Source of the DNA: Streptomyces sp. PT12
GTDB lineage: Bacteria > Actinomycetota > Actinomycetes > Streptomycetales > Streptomycetaceae
DNA: 44,936 nucleotides
Direction of reading: 5' to 3'
NCBI RefSeq assembly: GCF_003311645.1
Contig: NZ_QEST01000010.1
Span: 1-44,936, forward strand
Part shown: positions 32,584 to 43,340 of the stretch, piece by piece
Numbering within the stretch: position 1 is the first letter of the stretch
How the letters are laid out: every line of letters begins with the position of its first letter
Program-made: the position numbers and the translations under genes
The notes under the pieces: model-generated
What the model was told of the DNA's origin: nothing
The model's database searches: none
The model's input: the letters and a program-made list of their open reading frames with translations, nothing else

Positions 32584-33248
32584 ACCCGGCGCGAAGGCTC
32601 CACCGGGCCCGTTCCCCGGTGGGGCCCTCCCCGGTGGGGCCCTCCCCGGTGGGCGGGGCCGCCCGCCGTCCGCGCCACCTCATCGAGCCGCGCCCGGTAC
32701 CCCTCCCACCAGTCCGCGTCGACCTCCGGCATGTTGTCCCCGTTCGATCTGAGCCCCACCGCGCCGTCGATCAGCTCCCGCACGATGTCCGCGTGGCCCG
32801 CGTGCCGGTGCGTCTCGGCGGTGACATGCAGCAGGATCTGGTGCAGCGTGACCTCGTGCCGCGTCCAGTGCGGAACGTGCCCCGGCGCGTCGAGCGGCAG
32901 CTCCTCGATCGTCGCGTCCGCGTGCGCCCACACCCGCCGATACAGCCCGACGATGTCCTCCCTCGACTCCTCGGCCGTCGCCCACAGGTCGGCGTTGGGC
33001 TCCGCGTCGGCCGATATCCACGGCAGCTCCTCCGCCAGCTCCCGACCGAACTTCCTCCCGAACGTCCAGCCGAAATAGCCGATCTCGTTGGCCGCCATGT
33101 GCTTGACCAGCCCGAGCAGATTGGTGCCCGTGCCCGTCATCGGTCGGCGTATGTCGTACTCCGAGAGCCCGTCCAGCTTCCACAGCAGGGTGTCCCTGGC
33201 CTCCTGGAGATAGCGCCGGAGGTCGGCCTTCGGTTTTGTCTCGTCCAT
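32574..33248 (-). CDS. DinB/DUF664-family protein
   Basis: A 224-residue four-helix-bundle protein beginning MDETKPKADLRRYLQEARDT. It contains GTGTNLLGLVKHMAANEIGY and HEVTLHQILLHVTAETHRHA; the three His residues (KHMAA, HQILLH, HRHAGH) fit the DinB metal site. Related mycothiol-dependent enzymes use such a site; the substrate is unknown. ATG 33248 follows CGGAGT. The C-terminus has a short HRGGP repeat encoded by a 15-base tandem repeat. Confidence 0.85.
   Translation of the reverse strand: MDETKPKADLRRYLQEARDTLLWKLDGLSEYDIRRPMTGTGTNLLGLVKHMAANEIGYFGWTFGRKFGRELAEELPWISADAEPNADLWATAEESREDIVGLYRRVWAHADATIEELPLDAPGHVPHWTRHEVTLHQILLHVTAETHRHAGHADIVRELIDGAVGLRSNGDNMPEVDADWWEGYRARLDEVARTAGGPAHRGGPHRGGPHRGTGPVEPSRRVSS
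32616..32660. repeat. 15-base tandem repeat in DinB gene 3' end
   Basis: CCGGTGGGGCCCTCC occurs at 32616-32630 and 32631-32645, followed by a variant unit to 32660. On the minus strand it encodes the HRGGP repeats at the C-terminus of the DinB protein. Confidence 0.85.
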
Positions 33249-33352
33249 ACTCCGGAGTCTCGCACCCGCCACTGACAAGCGCCGCGCTGATCCTCACCAT
33301 CCGGTGGGCGCGTCCTCACCATCCGGTGGGCGCGGCAGAGCGCGCCACCGCC

Positions 33353-33640
33353 TCAGGAGAGCCAGTCGCGGTAACGCGTCGTCGCGATACGGGCGTTGGC
33401 CGGGGCCGTGAGAACGTCGCCGCGCACGGCCGCGAACATGCCCGCGCCGTCATCGGTGACGACGCGGCGCCCGTCCCCCTTGGCCCCGAGGGTGATTCGG
33501 CCGAGCTCGTCCAGGGGGAGAACGTCGGGCCCCGCGATGTCGAGAACGCCGTTCAACGGCTCGCCCACCGCGACATCCGCCACGGCCCTGGCGACGTCGG
33601 CGGCGGCGATCGGCTGGACGGGCGTGCGCGGCAGGCGTGA
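33353..33640 (-). pseudogene. C-terminal fragment of SDR/NmrA-like NAD(P)-binding protein
   Basis: The frame reads LPRTPVQPIAAADVARAVAD, then LDIAGPDVLPLDELGR and RIATTRYRDWLS, the C-terminal substrate-side half of NmrA-like short-chain dehydrogenases. The N-terminal Rossmann motif (GxxGxxG) and about 150 residues are missing, because the Rrf2 gene on the other strand begins at the break. SDR and Rrf2 genes often form a divergent pair, so a deletion between them is likely. Confidence 0.7.
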
Positions 33641-33757
33641 GGATGTCAGGCGGCGTGGAGTGGGCGCTGCACTGCCGCGTGGTGCTGACCTCGGCCGAAG
33701 GGCCCGTTCCGGCCGCGCGGTTGGCGCAGTTGCGCGATGTCTCGCCCACCTCTCTCA
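33637..33757 (+). pseudogene. Rrf2-family regulator, 5' part
   Basis: GTG 33637 (or ATG 33643) starts MSGGVEWALHCRVVLTSAEG and PVPAARLAQLRDVSPT, the N-terminal winged helix of Rrf2 regulators. The gene is interrupted at about 33757 by the insertion element and resumes at 35473. Its upstream region has been lost in the deletion that truncated the SDR gene. Confidence 0.75.
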
Positions 33758-35472
33758 GGGCTTGCAGATCATTAACATGTTGCTTTCCGCTCTGGAGCTC
33801 GTTGGTGTGGTATGCGCATCCAGGACGAGGCTCGTGCCCAACGCGCAGTGAAGTGTGCGGTGTTGTTCCCGCGTCTGGACGAGCGGCAGCGGCGCTTGCT
33901 GATGGGCGCGGGGGCCCGGGGGCTGGGGCACGGCGGTATCCGGGCCGTCGCGCGGGCGGCCGGGGCGAGCGAGACGACGGTGCGCAAGGGTGTGTGCGAG
34001 ATGGAGGCCGGCGAGGCTCCGTTGGGGCGGGTGCGGCGGCCGGGCGGAGGACGCAAGCGGGTCGCGGACCTCGATCCCGGGCTGCGGCCCGCACTGCTGG
34101 CCCTGGTCGAGCCGGATGAGCGGGGTGATCCGATGTCGCCGCTACGGTGGACGGTGAAGTCGACCCGCACCCTCGCGCGGGAGCTGACCCCGGGCCGGGC
34201 ACAAGATCAGCACCGATACCGTCGCTACTCCGCTGCGGGAAGAGGCCTTCAGCCTGCCGGCCAACGCCAAGACGATCGAGGGCAGCCAGCACGCCGATCG
34301 CGATGCCCAGTTCCGCTATCTCAACGAGCAGGCGCCCGGGCACCGCGATGCCGGACAGCCGGTGATCAGCGTGAACACCAAGAAGAAGGAAGCTCGTCGG
34401 AGAGTTCAAGAACAGCGGCCGACAGTGGCGGCCTGCCGCTTGATCCAGCGACGGTACACATCCACGACTTCGCCGACCCCAAGCTCGGCAAGGCGATCCC
34501 GTACGGGAACTACGACCTGGCGGCAAACACCGGGTGGGTCAACGTGGCACCGATCACGACACCGCCGCGTTCGCGGTGGAATCGATCCACCGCTGGTGGC
34601 ACGGCCAGGGCCAGGCCGCCTACCCGCAGGCGACTCAACCGCTGATCACCGCCGACGCGGGCCGCTCCAACGGCTACCGCACCCGGACCTGGAAACTCCA
34701 ACTCGCCCGGCCGGCCGCCGAGACGGGCCTGACCGTCACAGTCTGCCATCTGCCGCCCGGCACATCGAAGTGGAACAAGATCGAACACCGGCTCTTCTCC
34801 CACATCACCATGAACGGGCGAGGACACCCGCTGACCAGCCACGAAGTCATCATCGAGTCGATCGCCACGACCACCACCCGCACCGGTCTGCGCGTCACAG
34901 CCCAGCTGGACACCAACGCCTACCCGGCTGGAGTCGCCATCGACGACGCGGAGATCGCGGCCCTGCCACTGCCCCGCCACGCCTTCCACGATGACTGGAA
35001 CTACGCGCTGCACCCCCAGCCAGCCCCGGCCATCCCCGCAGCCCGATCCCCGCAGACGCCGACGCAGAAGTGGGATCAGGCCCCGCTGTCCGAGCCCGCA
35101 CCGACCGGACTGTCCTCACACGAACTGGACGACCTCACCCAGGTCCTGGCCCCGGACGGGGATACCGGACACGGTCGCCCACCCCGGCTCGCGTTCCCCG
35201 ACCAGGTCCTGGCCACCATGTCGCACCCGCGCGTCAACCTAGCCGCGCAACCCCTCGCCGTGCTCTACGGCAGCAGCCACACAGCCATACACCGCACCCT
35301 GCTGAAGATCAGGAGACTACTCGACGTGCACGGCATCAGCGTCTCACCCGCGACCACCCCACCCACCGTCCTGGCCACCCACCGTCCTGGCCACCCTCCA
35401 AGCCCGGGTCACCGCCCTAAGCAACGACCGCAACAACAAGACCAAGACGACAAGTTGATGATCTGCAAGCCC
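33758..35472 (+). mobile_element. ISAzo13-type insertion sequence, degenerate
   Basis: The left end GGGCTTGCAGATCATTAAC (from 33758) matches the reverse complement of the right end, GGGCTTGCAGATCATCAAC (ending 35472), in all but one position, so these are the terminal inverted repeats of a 1715-base element. It splits an Rrf2 gene. No target duplication is obvious at the junctions (CTCA/ATAG). The internal transposase gene is broken by several frameshifts. Confidence 0.8.
33812..35360 (+). pseudogene. ISAzo13-family transposase with multiple frameshifts
   Basis: Successive frames give a collinear transposase. RLDERQRRLLMGAGARGLGH and DPMSPLRWTVKSTRTLAREL come first, followed by shifts at about 34190, 34390, 34435 and 34545. 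Then DTAAFAVESIHRWW, ITADAGRSNGYRTRTWKLQL and HLPPGTSKWNKIEHRLFSHI, the catalytic DDE region, and a C-terminal HTH-like part containing QPLAVLYGSSHTAIHRTLLK. At least four indels mean no functional enzyme is made. Confidence 0.8.
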
Positions 35473-35847
35473 ATAGCCAAGCAGCTCCAGGCCCTCCCGC
35501 GCGCCGAGCTGGTGCGCTCGGTGGTGGGCCCTTCGCGCGGCTATGTGCTGGGCCGTTCGCCCGAGCGGATCACGGTGCTCGACGTGGTCAAGGCGATCGA
35601 CGGCCCCGGACCGGCGTTCGTGTGCACGGAGATCCGCCAGCGCGGCCCGATGGCGACCCCGCCCGAGGCGTGCACCGCGCCCTGCGCGATCGCGGCCGCC
35701 ATGGCCTCGGCGGAGTCGGCCTGGCGTGAGGCCCTGTGGGCCGTGACGATCGCCGACCTGGCGCGCCAGGTCGAGGCCGGATACGGCGAGGGCGCGTTGG
35801 CGCGCATCGGCGCGTGGCCGCGCCCCGGGGGCGCGCCGGAGGAGTGA
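35473..35847 (+). pseudogene. Rrf2-family regulator, 3' part
   Basis: Immediately after the right inverted repeat the frame reads IAKQLQALPRAELVRSVVGP and YVLGRSPERITVLDVVKAID, then AFVCTEIRQRGPMATPPEAC and TAPCAIAAAM. This is the rest of the Rrf2 winged helix and the C-terminal cysteine region, continuing the part at 33637. Two or three Cys residues suggest the intact protein bound an iron-sulfur cluster or sensed redox state. Confidence 0.78.
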
Positions 35848-35879
35848 TTGCGCCGGGCACAACGGAGGCGAAGGAGCGC

Positions 35880-36297
35880 TCATGCGAAACGCAGCCTGTT
35901 CCCCGCGTCGTTCCGTGCCACGAACAGCGTGAGGAACGCCTGCCCCGCCATCGCCCCGATGCGGTGCTCGCGGCCGTAGTAGGTGTTCTCCCCCGACGCG
36001 CCGTACGTCCGCCCGTCGGTGAAGCGGTCCATCAGCCGCGGCTGCTCCTCGTTGTGCAGCCGCTCCCACACGGCGGCGGCCGGGTCTATGCCCGTGTCCT
36101 GGGCGGTGAGGGACACCAGGAGGTCGAAGTTGCCGAAGTAGTAGGGGAAGTGGGTGCCCCAGTCGTTGCCCTCGGGGTAGTAGATCTCGCCCGAGCCCGG
36201 CTGGTAGATCGTCCGCGTCGTGCCGTCGTCGACCGGGAACGTCTCGTCGACCAGCGCAGAGTAGACGCGGGTGATGTTGTGCAGGGCGGCGCGTCAC
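35880..36297 (-). pseudogene. C-terminal fragment of unidentified protein
   Basis: An open frame with no start, bounded upstream by TGA, reads GEIYYPEGNDWGTHFPYYFG, AVWERLHNEEQPRLMDRFTD and TYYGREHRIGAMAGQAFLTL. The regular aromatic pattern and the clear end at LRFA suggest the last about 135 residues of a secreted or carbohydrate-active protein. I do not recognise the family. The 5' part is deleted. Confidence 0.5.
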
Positions 36298-36435
36298 GCG
36301 ACGCATTCATCGCAACGGTGGCTTCCTGGTGGGGAGTCGGCGCGTCAGATGCGGTGGAGGCGCGGCCCTTCCTCCTTGTGTGTTGCTGTGTGTTTGTGGG
36401 CGCATAGCTCATCACGGCGGGGGCATGGTGCGGAC

Positions 36436-36629
36436 AGCTGCACTTCGCCCACAGGCCCTCGGACATCGATGCGGACACGGCCATGGGCGGTCAAATGCAG
36501 GATGATCCGGAAAGAGTTCGGGCCCTGGTCAAGCACTCTGAGCTGATCAGGGCGGAGTCCCTCAGCCCTCGGGAATCCACCGGCCTTATCGAGAAGATCG
36601 CAGCGGAGTATCCCGGTGATGGTTCGTGA
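36436..36629 (+). pseudogene. C-terminal remnant of XRE/DUF5753-type regulator
   Basis: The frame ending at TGA 36627-36629 reads DDPERVRALVKHSELIRAES and LSPRESTGLIEKIAAEY, resembling the end of the helix-turn-helix regulators that in Streptomyces precede DUF397 genes. Its stop overlaps the DUF397 start, as in intact pairs. The HTH and sensor parts are absent. Confidence 0.5.
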
Positions 36630-36819
36630 GTGCCTGAGGACGGCCGTGTGGCGCAAGTCCAGCCGCTCCAGCCCGGAGGGCGGCGCATGCGTCGAGGTGG
36701 CCTCGGGCCTCCCGGGCCTGGTCCCCGTGCGGGACAGCAAGGTCGCGGGCGGGCCCGTGCTGCTCAACTCCGTTGGTGCCTGGGATGCCTTCATGCGGGA
36801 GATTCACCTGAAGGGGTGA
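36619..36819 (+). CDS. DUF397 protein
   Basis: A 66-residue protein starting MVRECLRTAVWRKSSRSSPE, with GACVEVASG and VPVRDSKVAGGPVLLNSVGA, the full DUF397 pattern. These small proteins pair with an upstream XRE regulator in Streptomyces development and conservon-like loci. Here the regulator survives only as a fragment, so the gene is likely an orphan. GTG 36616 is an alternative start. Confidence 0.85.
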   Translation: MVRECLRTAVWRKSSRSSPEGGACVEVASGLPGLVPVRDSKVAGGPVLLNSVGAWDAFMREIHLKG

Positions 36820-36857
36820 ATTGGGGCTCGGGCGGGGTGAGGTGGGGATAGCTGAGG

Positions 36858-39105
<2,248 letters not shown>

Positions 39106-39172
39106 GGACCCCGCCCGTCGGCGGAGGCGGACGGGCGGTGCGGATGGGGACGGGACCCCCAGGGGCAGGGCA

Positions 39173-39353
39173 CCGTGCAGATGACGTACGCCGTGAGGCT
39201 CTGGTCGAAGGTGCCGGTGTTCTTCCCGTAGGTGATCCAGGAGTTGCCCGAGGGGCGGGTGTCGAGCAGGTGGATGTCGAAGGAGCTGGTGCCCGCGCCG
39301 CCGCCGGTGGGCACCTGGCCGGTGGACACCTGGCCGGTGGGGCAGGCCACCTG
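39173..39353 (-). pseudogene. C-terminal fragment of a secreted protein
   Basis: The minus frame reads VACPTGQVSTGQVPTGGGAG, SSFDIHLLDTRPSGNSWITY and QSLTAYVICTVP, the pattern of the end of a common family of exported Streptomyces proteins with a paired-cysteine jelly-roll-like domain. The N-terminus is missing and the original stop appears lost, since the frame runs on into geoA's 3' end until 38997. The ACCTGGCCGGTGG unit is repeated here. Confidence 0.5.
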
Positions 39354-39356
39354 CGC

Positions 39357-40634
39357 TCACACCACGACGACCCTGGGGTAGCGCTGGAGCAGGTCGCCCG
39401 CCCGGTCCCGCGCGTCGGCGCCCCAGATTAGGGCCAGCCTTCCGCGCGTCTGGTGCAGGCTCCAGTCGCCTTTGTCGTCGCGGTAGAAGGCGTAGGCCGC
39501 ACGGAACTCCTCGGGCGTTCCCACCACCGTGTCGGCGAGATACGCCTCCGCAAGCTGTTCGCGCGTCGGCTTGGGGACCAGCCGGGCCACGGTGCCCTGG
39601 GTCAGCCCGGCCAGCGTGTCGGCGTCGGCGCGGTAGGCGTCGGCCCTGGCCGCGTCGGCGCACATCACGTGCACGCCGCGCCCGGGGTTGGGCCGCCCGG
39701 TCGAGGAGCGCGCCGCGGTCGCGTAGAGCTGGACGACCAGCAGCGACGCCAGCCGCTTGGCGGAGCCGCGCAGCGCCCGAAGGGTGTGGACATCCCCGTG
39801 GGCGCACCGGATGGCGGCGAGCAGCGTCGGCTCGTCGGCCTCGACGCCGAGCGAGCGGCGGGCGAACTCCGCGGTGAGCGCGATCATTTCGTTCCGCGTC
39901 CGGTTATCGAAGTCCGATGTCTGAGGGAGCTGCGCCTCCTCGGTGTAGAGGATGGGCGCGGCGCCGAGCCGCACGGCGCCCGAGGCGATCAGCGGCGGCA
40001 GGGGGTTGCCGCGCCCCAACGCCTGGGGATCGATGGAGGTGGTCACGGCGATGGTCAGCCACTCGCGCACATCCAGGACCTTCCGCATCTCGGGCGTGGG
40101 CGCGGGCAGCGACCAGCTGTGCGCGACGTTCCCCTCGCGGGTGACGTTCACCGAGATCCGGTCGTCGGCGATCACGAGGGTCAGCGACGGCACGATGAAC
40201 ACCCCGTCGAGCAGGTCGGTGCCGAGCCCGTACGCCGCGTAGCGGTCGAGCGTCGCCACGCGCCAACGCCCGTTCTCGCGGCGGAGGATGGCCACCTCGA
40301 AGGAGGGGTTGACCACCACGACGGGGGTGTTCCCCGTGGGCAGGACGCCCAGGGTCGCGCGCCAGGTGGCATGGGGGAAGCCGGTGAGCGCGGGCCGGTC
40401 GCCTGGCCCGACCTCCGCCCACCCCGCCTCACGGCAACGCCGGTGGTGCAGCGACGCGTCCCCGGCATCGGCGTCCCCCGCGACCTGCACGAACAGCGCG
40501 GGCCGCCCCCACCGCCCGAAGCCCTCTCCACACGTCTGGCAGTCCACGGGGCGCAGCGTCCCCAGCAGCTCGGCGACCCCATCCGCGCCCAGCCTCTCCC
40601 GCGTCCCCCCGTCGACCACGATCCCGCGCGCCAT
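39357..40634 (-). CDS. Unknown protein with Cys/His cluster and possible degenerate SecA-like segment
   Basis: A 425-residue protein starting MARGIVVDGGTRERLGADGV, with GAGGGG upstream. The first 70 residues hold CQTCGEGF and LHHRRC, a likely zinc site. The central part is beta-rich (VLPTGNTPVVVVNPSFEVAI). The C-terminal third has GRGVHVMCADAARADAYRAD and VVGTPEEFRAAYAFYRDD, which recall the SecA motor region after its Walker A motif, but no GxGKT is present (RGSAKRL at that place). ATP binding is therefore unlikely. It lies 74 bases downstream of the NB-ARC/TPR gene on the same strand and may belong to that operon. Function unknown. Confidence 0.5.
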   Translation of the reverse strand: MARGIVVDGGTRERLGADGVAELLGTLRPVDCQTCGEGFGRWGRPALFVQVAGDADAGDASLHHRRCREAGWAEVGPGDRPALTGFPHATWRATLGVLPTGNTPVVVVNPSFEVAILRRENGRWRVATLDRYAAYGLGTDLLDGVFIVPSLTLVIADDRISVNVTREGNVAHSWSLPAPTPEMRKVLDVREWLTIAVTTSIDPQALGRGNPLPPLIASGAVRLGAAPILYTEEAQLPQTSDFDNRTRNEMIALTAEFARRSLGVEADEPTLLAAIRCAHGDVHTLRALRGSAKRLASLLVVQLYATAARSSTGRPNPGRGVHVMCADAARADAYRADADTLAGLTQGTVARLVPKPTREQLAEAYLADTVVGTPEEFRAAYAFYRDDKGDWSLHQTRGRLALIWGADARDRAGDLLQRYPRVVVV

Positions 40635-40708
40635 GCCGCACCCCTCATCCTCGCCCGTTTGTAGCCACGCTAGCCACGCCAGCCGGGACCCGTCCCGAGC
40701 GCGAAAGG

Positions 40709-42778
40709 TCATTCCCTGGCGGCGCGTTGCCTCATCGCGACAAGGCTGTCCCGGCGTGCGGCGGTGTCGGGGTGGTCGGGTCCGAGGGTCGACTCGGCGA
40801 CGGACACGGCGCGTTCGGCCAGGGGGATGGCCTCGGAGAATCGGCCCAGCTCGGCGAGGGTGACGGCGAGGTTGCCCAGGCGCGTGGCGGTGCGGGGGTG
40901 GTCGGGTCCGAGCGCTGCCTCGGTGATGGCGAGGGCGCGTTCCTCGAGGGGCAGGGCCTCGGCGTGCTCGCCGAGGCGGGAGAGGGCGGTACCGACGTTG
41001 CCGAGGCGCGTGGCGGTGTCGGGGTGCCGCGGTCCGAGGATCGACTCGGTGATGGTCAGGGCGCGTTGGGCCATTGCCAGGGCCTCGGTGTGTCGGCCGA
41101 GATCCGCGAGGGTCAGGGCGAGGTTGTTGAGACACGTGGCGGTGTAGGGATGGTAGAAGCCGAGCGTTGCCTCGGTGATGGCGAGGGCGCGTTCCTCGAG
41201 GGGCAGGGCCTCGGCGTGCTCACCGAGATCCGAGAGAACGGCGGCGAGGTCGCCCAGGCACGCGGCGGTGTCGGGATGGTGGGGGCCGAACGCGGATTCG
41301 GCGATCGTCACGGCACGTTCGGCGAGCAGCCGGGCCTGGGCGAACTCGCCGCGTGCCCTGAGGTAGTCGCCCGCCCTGACCAGCAGAAGCGCCAGCTCGC
41401 CCGACGCGACGGCTGGGGAGTCGACGGCGGCCATCGCGAGGACATGGGGCAGGAGCAGCTGCCAGTGCGGCCAGGTGGTGTGCTCCTCTGGTCGGTGCGC
41501 CCTCACCGAGCGCAGCACCAGGGCGAACGCCATCGCCTCGGGCCCCGGTGGCACCCGGCGACGCCACAGCCGCGACCAGCGGGAACGCCGCGGCCCAGCC
41601 GGGGCCGTGGCGCGGACGACGGCCTGGAGCAGGCGGTGGACCGTGACCGTGGCGTCGGTCAGGGTGATCAGGCCGTAGGCGTTGAGCAGGCCAAGGGCCT
41701 CGTCCACCGCGTCCCGCGTGGCAAGGGCGGTGTCAAGCACCGTGCGCGGCAAGGGCGTTGGCGCGCAGTGCGCCAGGACGCGCAGCAGGGTCGCCGCGTC
41801 GCCGCCCAGGGGGCCGAGGGTCAAAGGCCACAGGCGGGCGATCGTGCGTATCTGCGGGTCGCCCGGGGCCGGGGTGGCCAGGACGCCGAAGGGGTCGGCG
41901 CGCAGGCGTTCCAGATAGCGGGCGGGCGACGTCCGGGTCTGGCGGAGATACGCCCCCGCCTGGCGCAGCGCCAGGGGGAGATGGCCCAGCTCGTCGGCCA
42001 GCTCCCGCAACGCCTCCTCGTCCCCTGCCCCATGACCTGCCCCATGACCTGCGGCATGACCTGCGGCATGACCTGCGGCATGACCGGCCGCATGACCGGT
42101 CACATGCTCGCCCGCCAGGTCCCGCAGCACGGCCAACGAGGCGTCGGGGCGCAGCGTTTCGAGGCGCAGGACCGTTTCCACCCCCGGCCATGGGGCGTCG
42201 CGGCGGGTGGTGACGATCACCTGGCCCGTTCCCAACCGGCCGAGCCAGGGCGCCACATGCGCGGGATCCTCGACGTTGTCGAGGACCAGCAGCCAGTCAC
42301 CGCGGCCCTGGAGCCAGGTGACCGCCCAGTCGGCGGCCTCATCGAGCCGCGACGCCGCGTTCATCGGGCTCACCTGGACCGCCAGGCTGGCCAGGCCGTC
42401 CACCACCTGCGCCGGGCTCTCCGCCACGATCCACCACACCGGGCCTCGCCCGGCGTCGAGCCGCGCGCGAGCCCACCGCTGCACCAGCGTCGACTTGCCC
42501 ACGCCGCCCATGCCGCGCACCGCCTGCGCCACTACGCCGGTGCCCGTCGCGGGGAGCGCGGCCAGCGCCGCGAGCTCCGCCTCGCGCCCCTCGAACACCT
42601 CGCTGTCGGACGGCGGCAGGTTGTGCAGGCGGCGCACCGCCTCCGCGTCCAACGCGGGGGGCAGCGCGCCGGGCGCGACCAGGAGCGTTCGCTGGTCCAC
42701 GCGCGCGCCGTCGCCGGAGACGACCACGCCGAGGTTGTGGCCCGCCGCGACCGAACGCCGCCCGCGCGCCGACGTCAC
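40709..42778 (-). CDS. NB-ARC/TPR STAND protein (bacterial NLR-like)
   Basis: A 689-residue protein whose GTG overlaps the stop of the upstream membrane-protein gene (GTGA). Order of parts: N-terminal motif RSVAAGHNLGVVVSGDG (8-24); NB-ARC ATPase with P-loop GMGGVGKST (89-97), Walker B LLVLDN (163-168), VTTRRD (189-194) and GHLPLAL (265-271); a winged-helix-like region; then five or so TPR units of 42 residues to the C-terminus. A His/Gly/Ala repeat (228-251) interrupts the NB-ARC domain. Such proteins sense a ligand with the TPRs, oligomerise and activate a partner. The matching motif in the upstream gene points to that protein as partner. Confidence 0.88.
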   Translation of the reverse strand: MTSARGRRSVAAGHNLGVVVSGDGARVDQRTLLVAPGALPPALDAEAVRRLHNLPPSDSEVFEGREAELAALAALPATGTGVVAQAVRGMGGVGKSTLVQRWARARLDAGRGPVWWIVAESPAQVVDGLASLAVQVSPMNAASRLDEAADWAVTWLQGRGDWLLVLDNVEDPAHVAPWLGRLGTGQVIVTTRRDAPWPGVETVLRLETLRPDASLAVLRDLAGEHVTGHAAGHAAGHAAGHAAGHGAGHGAGDEEALRELADELGHLPLALRQAGAYLRQTRTSPARYLERLRADPFGVLATPAPGDPQIRTIARLWPLTLGPLGGDAATLLRVLAHCAPTPLPRTVLDTALATRDAVDEALGLLNAYGLITLTDATVTVHRLLQAVVRATAPAGPRRSRWSRLWRRRVPPGPEAMAFALVLRSVRAHRPEEHTTWPHWQLLLPHVLAMAAVDSPAVASGELALLLVRAGDYLRARGEFAQARLLAERAVTIAESAFGPHHPDTAACLGDLAAVLSDLGEHAEALPLEERALAITEATLGFYHPYTATCLNNLALTLADLGRHTEALAMAQRALTITESILGPRHPDTATRLGNVGTALSRLGEHAEALPLEERALAITEAALGPDHPRTATRLGNLAVTLAELGRFSEAIPLAERAVSVAESTLGPDHPDTAARRDSLVAMRQRAARE
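40936..41228. repeat. Near-identical TPR-coding repeats
   Basis: A block of about 45 bases reading GATGGCGAGGGCGCGTTCCT and onward occurs near 40926 and again near 41172, encoding identical GEHAEALPLEERALAITEA segments in two TPR units. The near-identity at DNA level indicates recent internal duplication or conversion in the sensor region. Confidence 0.75.
42031..42102. repeat. 12-base tandem repeat in the NB-ARC coding region
   Basis: Six consecutive 12-base units (CATGACCTGCSS, then two CATGACCGGYCR variants) encode AGHA/AGHG repeats on the minus strand, residues about 228-251 of the STAND protein. The unit keeps frame, so copy number can vary without inactivating the gene. Confidence 0.9.
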
Positions 42779-43065
42779 CGCTGGACCGTCCCGCCGTCCC
42801 CCGTCACGATCACGCCGGAGTTGTCGCCGGTGGCCACCGACCGCTCGCCCGAGGCAATGGGCCCCGACGCGCCGGTGCCCTGGCCGAACGCCGACGCCGC
42901 CCACGCGCCCAGCAGCCCCGCGACCACCGCGCCCGCGCCGCCGCCCACCGCGATCCGCTCCGCGCGGTCCCACGGCAGCACCGCGTCCCCCAGCCACACG
43001 CACAGGCCGAACACCACGACCGCGCCCACGATCACCAGCGGCCACCGCACCCACGACGACGCCAT
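42775..43065 (-). CDS. Two-TM protein with C-terminal amyloid-like motif, candidate NLR effector
   Basis: A 96-residue protein starting MASSWVRWPLVIVGAVVVFG with GGGGAGGG upstream. Two TM helices lie at about 7-30 and 38-61. A Gly/Ser linker leads to the final 22 residues, starting RSVATGDNSGVIVTGDG (75-91) and ending QR. This motif matches the N-terminus of the downstream NB-ARC/TPR protein (consensus RSVAxGxNxGVxVxGDG). The stop overlaps that gene's GTG. Known bacterial amyloid signalling pairs have this layout: a membrane-active effector with a C-terminal motif, and a STAND protein with the same motif at its N-terminus. The effector role is inference. Confidence 0.75.
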   Translation of the reverse strand: MASSWVRWPLVIVGAVVVFGLCVWLGDAVLPWDRAERIAVGGGAGAVVAGLLGAWAASAFGQGTGASGPIASGERSVATGDNSGVIVTGDGGTVQR

Positions 43066-43340
43066 GGGACATCCCTCCCCTAACGCTCCCTGTCCCACCA
43101 TCCTCCCGCCAACCACCCCCCGGCGGGAAGCCAATGGGCCGCCATACCCCCCGTAGGCACGGCGACCGCCCCAACGGCCTGGCGTCCAGGGCCCGTTCGC
43201 CGCTGGGCCTGCCACCACCAGCCCGGGACCCCTCCCGCCCCCGACGCGGGGGAGGGCGGATATCCCCCGCACCGGCGAGGACAGCGCCCCGGCGCGTGGC
43301 GATACTGGCACGGCCTGTGCCCGGTCCGAGGAGGCGCCGC
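43066..43340. other. Divergent promoter region between STAND operon and histidine kinase
   Basis: No gene is supported here. The 275 bases are GC-rich and should carry promoters for the minus-strand STAND operon and the plus-strand kinase operon. GAGGAGG at 43328-43334 is the kinase ribosome site. Confidence 0.5.

Noticed and set aside
33758-35472. Target-site duplication of the ISAzo13-type element
   Set aside because: The bases flanking the two inverted repeats do not match convincingly, so no duplication is claimed.
40727-43156. Plus-strand open frame opposite the STAND gene
   Set aside because: It is an antisense shadow. The P-loop, Walker B and TPR patterns are all on the minus strand.
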